The notes under the pieces are model-generated. The model did no database searches and was not told the origin of the DNA. It saw only the letters and a list, made by a program, of their open reading frames with translations. A stretch of DNA of 64,000 nt, from assembly GCF_900101495.1 (NCBI RefSeq), contig NZ_FMUS01000001.1, positions 1 to 64,000 on the forward strand, in the 5' to 3' direction. Source of the DNA: Alkaliphilus peptidifermentans DSM 18978. Lineage in GTDB: Bacteria; Bacillota; Clostridia; Peptostreptococcales; Natronincolaceae. This document shows, in pieces, positions 17,881 to 26,709 of the stretch (the first letter of the stretch is position 1; each line of letters begins with the position of its first letter). The translations under genes were made by a program, and so were the position numbers.

Positions 17881-18150
17881 CTATGATTTGACTTCTATAT
17901 TATCGATAATCCCAACAATTGCAGCATCAATAGGAGAATTGGGATTATCAAACACCTGCCTAGCTGGGCTTCCCTTAGCTACCAAAACAAATTCACCGGT
18001 TCCTGCTCCTACAGAATCTACTGCAATCTCTTCATTACCTGAAGGATTACCCTTCATATCTGTCTGTTGAACAATCAGTAGCTTTTTACCCACAAGATTG
18101 TCATCTTTTCTAGTGGCAACCACCATCCCAATGACTTTTCCAACATACAT
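17881..18150 (-). CDS. pduN: PduN: EutN/CcmL-type pentameric vertex protein
   Basis: 89 residues of the EutN/CcmL fold, which caps the vertices of the icosahedral shell as a pentamer. YVGKVIGMVVATRKDDNLVGKKLLIVQ is the family's N-terminal barrel, and AVDSVGAGTGEFVLVAKGSPAR carries the DxVGAGxGExV signature. ATG 18150 is preferred, with GAGGT 11 nt upstream; a GTG at 18159 would overlap the ribosome site. Shell closure needs only a few copies per compartment, and the gene lies mid-operon. Confidence 0.95.
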   Translation of the reverse strand: MYVGKVIGMVVATRKDDNLVGKKLLIVQQTDMKGNPSGNEEIAVDSVGAGTGEFVLVAKGSPARQVFDNPNSPIDAAIVGIIDNIEVKS

Positions 18151-18220
18151 TTGCTTCACCCACCTCTTTTAGAGTACATAAATATCACTATTTGTAAATT
18201 TGAATATATGATCTTTATTT

Positions 18221-18985
18221 CTACTTCTGTAAAATTTTAACCCCTATTTCTCTAGCTGTATCATGGGCTAATGAGGTTACTATGGTAGAAGGATTTACAT
18301 ATAGTACAGCATCTGCTTCCTTTGCTTTAATAATATCTGTTCTACTTAAAACCTTCTTAGTAAATTCTTGGGTAGCTTTGCCAGTGTGTTGATTTTTGTA
18401 AGAATAGTTAACCTCTTCTATAGTAGCTTTATATAAATCTTCTGCATCAACCAGCTTAATACCATAGGCTTCAAGGCGATTCAAGTATTCCTCCATTACG
18501 GATAAATACGCAGCAGGTGTTTTGTTCATTCCCATATTTAATCTAGTAGAATTCTTTAAATCACAGGCATCCTTAGCTGCTATAATAGATATACCCTCCA
18601 TAATTCCATGGGCCACCAGATTAGTTACTAAAGTATCTGCAATTCCAATAGCAATTTTCACTGCTGAATTTAGGGTCAAGGTAGGAATTATAAAATAGTT
18701 TACATCCCCATACAGGGGTCTTAAGCCCTTTACTTCACTCTCTACAATTACTTCATCAACCTCCAGCTGATCCTTTACTAATTGAGGAGTCAATACATAT
18801 TCGGCACTGTTTGATAGCAGAATCCTTAGATTCCATCCATCCTTAATCAGAGATTTTACTTGAGGTATGGCCTCCTTATAGCCTATTGCCCCTCCAGTAA
18901 ATATAACCAAGGCTCGTTTCCTTCTTGACTGTAATCTGCGTATTACCTCTTCAACAATCCAGCTTAATGCCTCTTCTGCATTCAA
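18221..18985 (-). CDS. Flavoprotein-family protein of the microcompartment operon
   Basis: 254 residues. The core (RALVIFTGGAIGYKEAIPQVKSLI, then AHGIMEGISIIAAKDACD) matches the Flavoprotein family (PF02441-like: PpcDC/Dfp-type FMN folds), seen in several clostridial BMC operons but absent from Salmonella pdu. The first 18 residues, ending in IVEEVIRRLQ, copy the amphipathic encapsulation helix of PduL, PduB and PduD, so the protein probably lies inside the shell. The FMN-binding catalytic His/Cys of PpcDC is not obvious. Possible roles are cofactor (FMN, B12 or NADH) recycling or redox repair; these are inference. It lies 11 bp downstream of eutJ. Confidence 0.75.
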   Translation of the reverse strand: MNAEEALSWIVEEVIRRLQSRRKRALVIFTGGAIGYKEAIPQVKSLIKDGWNLRILLSNSAEYVLTPQLVKDQLEVDEVIVESEVKGLRPLYGDVNYFIIPTLTLNSAVKIAIGIADTLVTNLVAHGIMEGISIIAAKDACDLKNSTRLNMGMNKTPAAYLSVMEEYLNRLEAYGIKLVDAEDLYKATIEEVNYSYKNQHTGKATQEFTKKVLSRTDIIKAKEADAVLYVNPSTIVTSLAHDTAREIGVKILQK

Positions 18986-18996
18986 TTTATATCACC

Positions 18997-19818
18997 TCAT
19001 TTCTTGCAGTTCAGTGCAATACCTAAAGGTGTCACTAAAAGTGGTAGCTTTGGCTTAACTGTTTCTACTCCAATTTCCTTATAAAAAACTCCTTCAAATT
19101 CTTTGAAGCAACAGGCTCCACCCACCACATATATTTTTTTAACATCATAGGATGCAATATGTTTTTTAACAATAGATGCCATCTTCTCTACAACAGGTTT
19201 AATAACAGTAAAAATTTCTCTTTCTCTGCTGGGGTCCTTTTTCATTTCTTCAGCCTGCTGAAATGATACCTTATAATTTCCTGCAATAACCAAGCTCATG
19301 TGGGTTCCACCTGTAGCTTCATCGGCAGTGTAAATCACCCGACCCTTTTTTAAAATGCTTATGCCAGTAGTACCTCCGCCAACATCTACCACCGCCCCAT
19401 CTTTAACACCCAATACTGTTGAGGCCGCCGTTGGTTCGTCAACTACATTAATAACCTCCATATCAGCAGATTCCACCACATTAGCCATGGCTTTTGCGTT
19501 TCCTCCAATAGTCCCGGGAGGGACAGCAGTTGCCGCTTCTATTAATCTTGTTCCCAATAGGTCTTCCACCTGTTGCTTTAGGCTTCTTACTATTTGAACT
19601 GCGCCAACATAATCCACCACTAAACCATCCTTAACTACAGAGGCAGGATATAGGGCTCCGGCAATAGGTTTATCAGCTTCGTCTAAAACTGATATTACGA
19701 TGTTGGCTGTACCAAGATCAACACCTACCTTTAGCTTTCCTGTAATCTTATGGGGCTGTTTTTCCTCTATTAGTTTAGCAAAAGAGGCAATATAATCGTT
19801 TGCCTTTTTAAGATCCAT
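18997..19818 (-). CDS. eutJ: EutJ: actin/Hsp70-fold ATPase of the microcompartment
   Basis: 273 residues of the EutJ type (Hsp70/MreB-like ATPase, possible chaperone or assembly factor). The phosphate-1 loop VGVDLGTANIVISVLD, a middle AVVDVGGGTTGISILKKG and the adenosine motif KKIYVVGGACCFKEFE are all present. EutJ is a mark of Eut and clostridial Pdu operons, while Salmonella pdu lacks it, so this operon mixes both gene sets. It lies 15 bp downstream of pduL. Role in vivo: unproven, perhaps reactivation or folding of the core enzymes. Confidence 0.9.
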   Translation of the reverse strand: MDLKKANDYIASFAKLIEEKQPHKITGKLKVGVDLGTANIVISVLDEADKPIAGALYPASVVKDGLVVDYVGAVQIVRSLKQQVEDLLGTRLIEAATAVPPGTIGGNAKAMANVVESADMEVINVVDEPTAASTVLGVKDGAVVDVGGGTTGISILKKGRVIYTADEATGGTHMSLVIAGNYKVSFQQAEEMKKDPSREREIFTVIKPVVEKMASIVKKHIASYDVKKIYVVGGACCFKEFEGVFYKEIGVETVKPKLPLLVTPLGIALNCKK

Positions 19819-19833
19819 AGCTGTCCCCCTCCT

Positions 19834-20475
19834 TTAGTCCTTTAATATTTTACCAAGGTCCCCATTGCATATTGCTGCTGCGTTGGCTTCATCAATATCT
19901 AGATGCATTTCCAAATCAAAATCCTTTGAAACTCGAACAAGTACATTGTGAAAGGATACCCGCCTCACATCTCCTACTTCAACAGTAACCATTTCCTTAT
20001 CCTTAAATCCGTAATTTTCCGCAAAGACTGCTGGCATATGAATATGTCTTAAGGCAGCAATCACTGCCTGATCCTTTTCAACTGTTCCCATAGGTCCCTT
20101 TAATACTATTTTAGGAGTTCCCTCTGTTTTGCCTGATTCCCTTACAGGAACATTTACACCTAGCTTAAATCCATCACTTAAAGAAAGCTCCAGTTGAGTT
20201 TCCTTTCTAACTGGTCCCAGGATTCGTACTCCTTTAAATTCTCCCTTAGGGCCAATAACCGTTACAGTTTCTTGTGCTGCATACTGTCCCGGCTGTTTTA
20301 AATCCTTCATTTTAGTAAGCTGATACCCCTTACCAAATAGTACTTCTAGGTCTTCAGTGGTTAAGTGTACATGACGATTAGAAATTCCTATTGGTACATA
20401 AGCTTCATTAGTACACTGTAATCTCTTTACTACTTCCTCAACTATTTTCTTTATAATTATTTCCTCGTTATTCAT
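19834..20475 (-). CDS. pduL: PduL: phosphate propanoyltransferase
   Basis: 213 residues. Converts propionyl-CoA + Pi to propionyl phosphate + CoA, recycling CoA in the compartment. ISNRHVHLT and LRHIHMP supply the His residues of the two zinc sites of PduL, and GPMGTVEKDQAVIAALRHIH is a family block. The N-terminal NNEEIIIKKIVEEVVKRLQ is an encapsulation helix. ATG 20475 was chosen because AAGGGAGG lies 11 nt upstream; the ATG at 20511 has no ribosome site. The gap to pduJ (about 140 bp) holds a stem-loop. No acetate or propionate kinase gene follows. Confidence 0.95.
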   Translation of the reverse strand: MNNEEIIIKKIVEEVVKRLQCTNEAYVPIGISNRHVHLTTEDLEVLFGKGYQLTKMKDLKQPGQYAAQETVTVIGPKGEFKGVRILGPVRKETQLELSLSDGFKLGVNVPVRESGKTEGTPKIVLKGPMGTVEKDQAVIAALRHIHMPAVFAENYGFKDKEMVTVEVGDVRRVSFHNVLVRVSKDFDLEMHLDIDEANAAAICNGDLGKILKD

Positions 20476-20564
20476 AGAGCTAGCTTCCTCCCTTATTACA
20501 GGTCTTATCAAGGCTTTACATCATAGTACCCGTAACTTGCTAAGCTAAATATAACTATAATATT

Positions 20565-20607
20565 ATTGAGGAAATTGCACAAATCCATAAGCTGCAACTT
20601 CCTCAAT
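20565..20607 (-). promoter_or_regulatory. Intercistronic stem-loop between pduJ and pduL
   Basis: Arms ATTGAGGAAATTGC (20565-20578) and GCAACTTCCTCAAT (20594-20607) pair over 14 bp with one mismatch, 9 bp beyond the pduJ stop. On the minus strand it is followed by AATATTATAG, not a clean T-run. It is better read as an mRNA processing or stabilising hairpin, or a leaky terminator, that lets the shell genes upstream be made in excess over pduL and the genes beyond (inference). Confidence 0.6.
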
Positions 20608-20615
20608 TTAATTGA

Positions 20616-20894
20616 TTATTCAATACCTTTAGGTAATATCTTTTCTGTATCAACATTTGGTCTTGGTATTACATGAACAGATACTAATTCTCCAACCCTA
20701 TCAGCAGCTGCGGCACCAGCATCAGTAGCAGCCTTTACAGCACCTACATCGCCCCTTACCATTACAGTAACAAGTCCTGAACCTATTTTTTCATAGCCAA
20801 TTAAATTAACATTGGCTGCCTTGGTCATGGCATCTGCAGCCTCAATTGCTCCAACCAAACCTTTAGTTTCTATCATACCTAATGCGTCACCCAT
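20616..20894 (-). CDS. pduJ: PduJ/PduA-type BMC hexamer shell protein
   Basis: 92 residues, a single BMC domain. [19 protein letters not shown] and the pore loop KIGSGL are canonical, and [18 protein letters not shown] forms the main helix. It is nearly identical to the first gene of the operon and is a major facet protein of the shell; the pore residues suit passage of diol or aldehyde. Its start ATG (20894) shares a base with the stop of pduK (TAATG), so the two are translationally coupled. Whether to call it PduA or PduJ cannot be settled by sequence alone. Confidence 0.93.
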   Translation of the reverse strand: MGDALGMIETKGLVGAIEAADAMTKAANVNLIGYEKIGSGLVTVMVRGDVGAVKAATDAGAAAADRVGELVSVHVIPRPNVDTEKILPKGIE

Positions 20895-21469
20895 TATAAT
20901 ACCTCCTTCAATTCTTCATAGTTAATGCAATTAGTTCTTAAATCCCCTTTTCTTCTAGGGCATTTTGCATCCTTACATAAATTGCATACTTCGTCATCCT
21001 CTTTTTCTGGTTCAACCTCTTCAACATTATCTTCTTCATTGTTTTCTTTGTCTTCATTTTCTTCTATTCCTTCATTTTCTATTGATTCTTCTTCAATCTC
21101 TAGACTAGAGTCCTTTTCCTCTTCATCACTTATGATTTCTTCCGTTACAGGATCTGGCGTCGAGAAGTCTATACCCACCGTATCCTTTGTGATAATAAGC
21201 TTTTCTATTTCCTCATGGGGTCTAGGGATAATTTGCTTGCTCCAAACCTTATTTACCTTTTCTGCAGCAGCACATGCCGCTTCAACAGCTGCCTTTACTG
21301 CACCAACGTCTCCCTCTAACTTAATGGTAACCATTCCACCGCCCTTAGACAGCTCATATCCAATTAAAGCTACATTAGCCGATTTTACAGCTGTATCTGC
21401 TGCCTCTATCGCAGCAGCTAAACCCACAGTTTCAATTATTCCTAATGCAGGTCTCGGCAAAGCCTTCAC
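20894..21469 (-). CDS. pduK: PduK-like BMC protein with acidic linker and C-terminal cysteine motif
   Basis: 191 residues. One BMC domain (1-95: [26 protein letters not shown], then [14 protein letters not shown]) is followed by a Glu/Asp-rich disordered linker (about 110-160) and a tail [20 protein letters not shown]. The four cysteines (CxxC, C, C) match the PduK tail, a probable metal or Fe-S site. The linker is longer and more acidic than in Salmonella PduK (160 residues). PduK is a minor shell protein; the tail may face the lumen or cytoplasm and recruit other parts. It lies 7 bp downstream of pduH. Confidence 0.88.
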   Translation of the reverse strand: MKALPRPALGIIETVGLAAAIEAADTAVKSANVALIGYELSKGGGMVTIKLEGDVGAVKAAVEAACAAAEKVNKVWSKQIIPRPHEEIEKLIITKDTVGIDFSTPDPVTEEIISDEEEKDSSLEIEEESIENEGIEENEDKENNEEDNVEEVEPEKEDDEVCNLCKDAKCPRRKGDLRTNCINYEELKEVL

Positions 21470-21476
21470 CTCCCCT

Positions 21477-21941
21477 TCAACTATTCATCTTCTTTATTAC
21501 ATTTAGTACCTGTGACACAATAAGGGCTACTTCCTCTTTAGAAATCTTCTCCTGCACACCAATATACTCTACATCTACAGCCTCTAGCTCCTTAAAGGGT
21601 AGCCCCTTAACAAGTCTTGCTCCATTAGCTCCTAAATTTCTAAGCTTCTTTACATCTTCTTTAAGATGGATTTGAAATAATGGTTTATCTTTATTAAGCT
21701 TTGTGTAATGCAGTATAACCTCTCCTGCCTCACCAACGCCTACTCCCACATCTAAAGTTGAATTTTGGGCAGCCAAGTAGCTTAGTTTTATGGCTGAGGC
21801 TTCTTCTTTCCCTTGAAGATTGAAGGGAATGCCTTCCTCTTCAATTCCATATAGTAGCTGATTAAATATGGAAGTATCTTCTATTAATGAAGAGTAGTAC
21901 ACATGAATAGATGGAATTGGTCTCCCGTCATTCATCTTCAC
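21477..21941 (-). CDS. pduH: PduH: diol dehydratase reactivase small subunit
   Basis: 154 residues. Together with PduG it removes damaged cobalamin from inactivated diol dehydratase in an ATP-driven exchange. The Rossmann-like start RPIPSIHVYYSSLIEDTSIFNQLLYGIEEEGIP matches the small reactivase subunit (DdrB/PduH). It is slightly longer than the Salmonella protein (116) by a C-terminal stretch. The ATG overlaps the pduG stop by 4 nt (ATGA), which couples the two subunits. Confidence 0.9.
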   Translation of the reverse strand: MKMNDGRPIPSIHVYYSSLIEDTSIFNQLLYGIEEEGIPFNLQGKEEASAIKLSYLAAQNSTLDVGVGVGEAGEVILHYTKLNKDKPLFQIHLKEDVKKLRNLGANGARLVKGLPFKELEAVDVEYIGVQEKISKEEVALIVSQVLNVIKKMNS

Positions 21942-23767
21942 ATAGCACCGCTCCCCTCATCCGCTGCCAGTATTAAGCCTGTTGCCACTGCATTTCTAGG
22001 CCCTTCTGTTCCTCTAACATTACCCCTTCCTGCTACAACTCCATATTGAGATAATGCATCGGTTACAAGCTGTGGAACTTCAAAATCCAGGGCAGATCCG
22101 CCTACCAAAACAACAAATTCTATATCACGGATGTTACCTGTAGGGCATACCATGCTTAAGGCCCTTAAAGCATTTGTTACAAAGACCTTCTCTTTGGCAT
22201 TCCTTCGGATGAACCTTAATTTTTCAATAGACTGTTGCCCAGGAATTGGCACCATCATACCTTCCTTTAAAATGACAACCCTAGCGAAAACGCTGGAATC
22301 TAAAGGTTCTTGGAAAAACTCCACTGCTCCATCCTCATGCCTTATATGAAATAAGCTCTCTACCTTAGCCAAGGGATATTTTTTTATATCCTCTGCCAGT
22401 GCAAAATCCTCCAGTCCCAGTTCTGAATTGATCAGTAGGGTAACCATATTACCTGCACCAGCTAAATGTATAGAGGTGATTTCACCCTTCTTATTGATAA
22501 TGGAGGCATCCGTGGAGCCTGCTCCCATATCCAGTATAGCTAGGGGGACATTAGTTCCTGGTGTTGTTAGTGCTCCACGTATAGCCATATCGGCTTCAAC
22601 TCCACCCACTTCTACATTTATTCCCATTCTATTTTCCAACTCATCAGCTATCATATTCATTTGTAGCTTATCTGCCTTTACCATGGCTGCTATCCCAACT
22701 GCGTTTTCCATTGAGAATTCTTCAGCCAAGCCCCCCTTCACCTTCTGGGGTACAAAAGTATCTACAGCCAGCATATCCTGAATTTTTATATCATTAGGGT
22801 GCTGCTTTGTTAAGTCAGACATTACCTGCCTTACCCTCTCCAGCATTCCACCAGCATTGGTGCCGGGCTCTCCCTTTATGTCTTCAACAGGTGCTATATC
22901 CATTAATACCTTCATAATTCTAGAAGCACCTTCATCTACATCTACTGATGCTCTTCTTTTTTCACCAATTATATGAATCTGTCCAGCAGGTATTCGTCTT
23001 TCTTGAACATCTCCCTTTGGAGTTTTAATAACTACAGCTGAACGATTACCAATTAATGCTCTTGCAATAGGTACAATTAATTTAGTCTCTTCACTGCTCA
23101 ATTGGAAAACCGTTGCGATTCCATAGGGGTTAGCCAGCATTTCAACGACACCGCCTGGAGGAGCTACCTCAATTGCTGCCTTCATACCAACAGGCACCCT
23201 TTCCAGCAGGCTCACTTCATCCACAATTGGTATAATATCTTTTAATCTATTATTGATGAGAACCCCATCGTCACGTTGAACAATGGCTCCGGTAACCTTA
23301 ATACCTTTGTCAATAGCCTTATTTATTATATTGGCGGCATCCTCAAAGTCTACTTCTCTGCCAATCAATACAATTACTGGCTCCTGTTGCCCTCTATTCA
23401 CCAAATCAGTTAATTCAACTGTTGTTCCTATTCCTACTCCTACTCCTCCCGGCGTGGAGGGGTTGTGGCCAATCATGGTGGATTCAGTTATAATAGTCTC
23501 TGTAATAGTTTCCATGGCTACATCCCCTATTACGGGAGCGGCTTCGTTTATTCTAACTAGATGAAGATCTTCAATTTTATAGCTACATTTATCTAAGGCC
23601 TGCTTCAGGGCTGAAAATACACCATGAATATTTTGGCGAGTTCCTTTAATTCCGGTGGTATCTACTATACCCCCGGATAAAAAGTTTACCTTTTTGTCCT
23701 CAGATATATAGGCAACTGCAACCTCAGTTGTTGCATTTCCAATGTCAACTCCAGCAATCAGTCTCAT
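21938..23767 (-). CDS. pduG: PduG: diol dehydratase reactivase large subunit
   Basis: 609 residues, usual length of DdrA/PduG. Hsp70-like ATPase: IAGVDIGNATTEVAVA at the N-terminus is the phosphate loop, LDMGAGSTDASIINKKG the second, and FVVLVGGSALDFEVPQ the third. GHNPSTPGGVGVG is a family block. It frees the enzyme of inactive cobalamin with ATP. A GGAGG ribosome site precedes ATG 23767. It is preceded by pduE (31 bp) and overlaps pduH by 4 nt. Confidence 0.95.
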   Translation of the reverse strand: MRLIAGVDIGNATTEVAVAYISEDKKVNFLSGGIVDTTGIKGTRQNIHGVFSALKQALDKCSYKIEDLHLVRINEAAPVIGDVAMETITETIITESTMIGHNPSTPGGVGVGIGTTVELTDLVNRGQQEPVIVLIGREVDFEDAANIINKAIDKGIKVTGAIVQRDDGVLINNRLKDIIPIVDEVSLLERVPVGMKAAIEVAPPGGVVEMLANPYGIATVFQLSSEETKLIVPIARALIGNRSAVVIKTPKGDVQERRIPAGQIHIIGEKRRASVDVDEGASRIMKVLMDIAPVEDIKGEPGTNAGGMLERVRQVMSDLTKQHPNDIKIQDMLAVDTFVPQKVKGGLAEEFSMENAVGIAAMVKADKLQMNMIADELENRMGINVEVGGVEADMAIRGALTTPGTNVPLAILDMGAGSTDASIINKKGEITSIHLAGAGNMVTLLINSELGLEDFALAEDIKKYPLAKVESLFHIRHEDGAVEFFQEPLDSSVFARVVILKEGMMVPIPGQQSIEKLRFIRRNAKEKVFVTNALRALSMVCPTGNIRDIEFVVLVGGSALDFEVPQLVTDALSQYGVVAGRGNVRGTEGPRNAVATGLILAADEGSGAM

Positions 23768-23798
23768 ATTATTACCTCCTGGATTTAATCCAAGATTT

Positions 23799-24326
23799 CT
23801 ACTCTTGTCTTAGTCTATTTCTTAACTGGTATACTTCAGCAGCTTCCTTAATAAAAGCACTGTTTATTTTTGCACTATATTTTGTTTCAAGCTCATCTGC
23901 TATATCAAATAGTTCCTTCTTAGTAGATCTGTATGGTCGAAGGGCATTATAGATTTCTAATATTCTATCATCTGGGACAGCTATTAGCTCTGCTGCCCGT
24001 CTTAAATTCTTAGCAAATGCGTCTCTACCAACTGATTCAGCAATCTGTGCTTGAAGCTCAAGGGTTTCTGGTGATATACGAACATCCGAAGCCTTTATAT
24101 CTCCATTTAATACTCCTTGAAGTGTAATATCCTCTAATGTTTTACCTGTTGGTGATTTTAAAAGCTCTGGTCTTTTATTTGCTAAAGGATAATCCTGCTT
24201 TGCATTCACAGTGTTCCCCTTTACATTAGTTGTATTTTCCTGTGGTTTCGTCACTGTGCTTCCTTCCATTGAAGCCATGACTTCCTTTACTATTTGCTCT
24301 AATAATTGTTGATTCATTACATTCAC
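23799..24326 (-). CDS. pduE: PduE: diol dehydratase small subunit
   Basis: 175 residues, as in the family. Gamma subunit of adenosylcobalamin-dependent propanediol dehydratase. The N-terminal QLLEQIVKEVMASMEG is an amphipathic helix of the encapsulation type, joined by a Thr/Asn-rich linker (PQENTTNVKGNTVN) to the conserved body (DYPLANKRPELLKSPTGKTL and PETLELQAQIAESVGRDAFA). It lies 6 bp downstream of pduD. The set pduCDE is complete and all three are intact. Confidence 0.95.
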   Translation of the reverse strand: MNVMNQQLLEQIVKEVMASMEGSTVTKPQENTTNVKGNTVNAKQDYPLANKRPELLKSPTGKTLEDITLQGVLNGDIKASDVRISPETLELQAQIAESVGRDAFAKNLRRAAELIAVPDDRILEIYNALRPYRSTKKELFDIADELETKYSAKINSAFIKEAAEVYQLRNRLRQE

Positions 24327-24332
24327 CTCCTA

Positions 24333-24983
24333 TTAATAGAACTTCACTTCAAATTCGATAGGCTTAGCATTCATTACTACATGCTCTGTTTCCTTTATAT
24401 GAAGCAAAGCTGCCTTTGCTTGAAACTTCGGTCTTGCCATCTGATCATTTCTTGTGGGCACCGGATTTGGTGATTCACCCTTAGCATATTTAGCAGCATT
24501 TTTACCTATCGCTCTAAAGGTATCTAAGTCCAACAGAGGTGCCTGTGGAAAAAGCTCTAGGTTGTTTAAAGGTAATAAATCTTTTTGGTGAATAACAGTA
24601 GTCCCCTTCGATTGAATACCAATTCCTACACCAGAACCACTTAGTTTTGCAGCATCATGGGCCATGAAGGCAACGTCAGATGTTCTCAACACCTTAATTA
24701 CTCTAGCCTTCAGTCCTTCTTCTTCGATACCTGCAATAACTTGCCTCAATACATCATGATGAGGTACATCTACAATAGTTTTAGTCTGATATTGATTGAA
24801 GGCTGGTGCTATTGCAATAACAACTTCATCCTTCCGTGTTCCAGCAGAGGCTGTTCCCTTTTCGACGAATTCCATTTTGCTTTTTTCATTGACAGTTGGT
24901 CCACCTGCTTTTGTATCCTCCAGATTAAAACCCTTTAAAACCTCTTCTATCACTTCACGAATTAATTTTTCACTTATGGCCAT
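24333..24983 (-). CDS. pduD: PduD: diol dehydratase medium subunit
   Basis: 216 residues, beta subunit of the B12-dependent diol dehydratase. [22 protein letters not shown] and [25 protein letters not shown] are the conserved parts that hold the lower face of cobalamin (base-on binding). The N-terminal [16 protein letters not shown] is the encapsulation helix known to target PduD and the whole enzyme. The gene is 28 bp downstream of pduC. A close relative is glycerol dehydratase, but with the Pdu shell, diol is the more likely substrate; glycerol cannot be excluded. Confidence 0.95.
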   Translation of the reverse strand: MAISEKLIREVIEEVLKGFNLEDTKAGGPTVNEKSKMEFVEKGTASAGTRKDEVVIAIAPAFNQYQTKTIVDVPHHDVLRQVIAGIEEEGLKARVIKVLRTSDVAFMAHDAAKLSGSGVGIGIQSKGTTVIHQKDLLPLNNLELFPQAPLLDLDTFRAIGKNAAKYAKGESPNPVPTRNDQMARPKFQAKAALLHIKETEHVVMNAKPIEFEVKFY

Positions 24984-25011
24984 TTGCTTACACCCCTTTC
25001 CTAAGCCTTAT

Positions 25012-26676
25012 TTAACCAATATCCTCTGGTTTAATGGCATTTGATATATTTTTAATTTCATCCCATCTTTCATCACTAATCACATATCCTGTTTTCGGTC
25101 CTCTATAGTCATTAGGATCATTGACAGCACTTATTACGTTGAAGTCTTTATCCAAAATTGCTGAGGTGTGAAGATAATCTCCTGCTACCCTCTGCTTCAA
25201 CATTGAAAGTACGCTATTGGCAACATCCTCATATCCTTTTTTGTAAAGGGCCTTAACTACATCAATTCCAGTAATTCCTCTAGCCATCATTTCTCCAGCA
25301 GCCTTTAAGTCTTCTACTACATTTCTATCAGGCATGTCCTTACTTCCATGGGCATATGTGGCAGCTTCAACCTCTTCATCAGTAACCGCTGGAAGACCGA
25401 GCTCATCAAATAAAGCTTGTATAACCTTTGCAGCCTTATTTCTAACCTTTATAACAGCCTCTTCAGACACTGGTCTTAAGCCTGCATCTATTTTTAAATC
25501 TCTTTGAATAACGTTCCAGTCGTCATAGTCATCTGCATCCCAGTTTGATCCTGCAAACATATTGTCATAGTTAGGAGTAGCACTATAGCCAGAACATACA
25601 AAGTCAGTTCCAGGAACCATTTGCATTAGTGATCTAGCCACTCTTCTTAAATCTGAATGGGTAAAGGTTTGATCATTACTGGAGGCACATTCTAAATCTA
25701 GCATAGTTGCAATTAAGTTCTCAGCCAATACCGCTCTGATTCCTCCAGGAACCCCTGCAGGTACTCCAATACAACTTACCGATCCATTTTGTGTTCCCTG
25801 AGATCCCGCACCCTTAGTTACATATAGGCAACGAGCCTCTAAATAAAGCATTGATTTTCCTTCAGCATAACCCATTTGCACCTCTGAGCCTGTTCCTGAG
25901 GTAAATCTCATTTTTAGTCCCCTTGAAGCATAGGCAGAAGCCAAGAAGGCCTTTGAGAAAGGAGTATCATCCCCATCGATGAATACCTGCTCTGTACCAT
26001 ATACAGATACTGTTTCAGCATATGCTGTTAATCCCCTCATACCTAATATTAGTTCAGTAGCTTCCTCAACAGCACATTGTGTTAATATTCCAGGTCTACC
26101 AACCTGGGCTCCAACCATAAGGGATAGAGCGTTGAAGGGAGCATATCTGGCAATACCTACTGTTGTTTCTTGCTCATCGAAGCCTCTAACAGCTGCTTCA
26201 GCTGCATCTGCAGCAATTTGAACAGGATGATCCTTTAAATTTGTTACGTGACATTGGTTAGATGGAACCCTTCTAGTACGCATCTTACTCATGGCCATCA
26301 TCATTTCTAAAACTGTTAAATGTCCAACAACCTCTACGATTTTTGCAGGAGTCATGGCGGTTGTTAGCTTTACAATTTCTCCTCTAGGGACATTGATATC
26401 CACCAGCATTCTAGCAAGCTCTAAAGAGTCCATTCCCATAACCTCTTCTGCTTTTGCCAAATTAATGCCATGTTCAGCAATAAAATAATCCAGTAAATCA
26501 AATTCTTCTCGTTTTTTTCCATCTAGTTCTACAACTTTACCATTTACTATTTTTATACTAGGCTTTGGATCATTCGGGCTATTCATGGCAATAAGACCAA
26601 CCTCTGCCCATTCCTTTACAAAGCCGTCTTTATTTACAGGTCGTTCGGCTAATACTTGAAAACGTTTTGATTTCAT
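25012..26676 (-). CDS. pduC: PduC: adenosylcobalamin-dependent diol dehydratase large subunit
   Basis: 554 residues, exactly the size of PduC/DhaB. Converts 1,2-propanediol to propionaldehyde (or glycerol to 3-hydroxypropionaldehyde) by a radical mechanism in its TIM barrel. Family blocks KRFQVLAERPVNKDGFVKEW, GYAEGKSMLYLEARC and SSNDQTFTHSDLRRVAR are present, with the active-site E/H/D residues in their places. It starts the enzyme part of the operon, 34 bp after pduB. The propanediol versus glycerol choice rests on a few active-site residues that cannot be judged by eye. Confidence 0.95.
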   Translation of the reverse strand: MKSKRFQVLAERPVNKDGFVKEWAEVGLIAMNSPNDPKPSIKIVNGKVVELDGKKREEFDLLDYFIAEHGINLAKAEEVMGMDSLELARMLVDINVPRGEIVKLTTAMTPAKIVEVVGHLTVLEMMMAMSKMRTRRVPSNQCHVTNLKDHPVQIAADAAEAAVRGFDEQETTVGIARYAPFNALSLMVGAQVGRPGILTQCAVEEATELILGMRGLTAYAETVSVYGTEQVFIDGDDTPFSKAFLASAYASRGLKMRFTSGTGSEVQMGYAEGKSMLYLEARCLYVTKGAGSQGTQNGSVSCIGVPAGVPGGIRAVLAENLIATMLDLECASSNDQTFTHSDLRRVARSLMQMVPGTDFVCSGYSATPNYDNMFAGSNWDADDYDDWNVIQRDLKIDAGLRPVSEEAVIKVRNKAAKVIQALFDELGLPAVTDEEVEAATYAHGSKDMPDRNVVEDLKAAGEMMARGITGIDVVKALYKKGYEDVANSVLSMLKQRVAGDYLHTSAILDKDFNVISAVNDPNDYRGPKTGYVISDERWDEIKNISNAIKPEDIG

Positions 26677-26709
26677 CTACTTTTCCCTCCTTTATCGAAT
26701 ATTCAGGTA

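Noticed and set aside
20925-21506. 193-residue ORF opposite pduK
   Set aside because: Ser-rich translation that mirrors the Glu-rich linker of PduK; no ribosome site.
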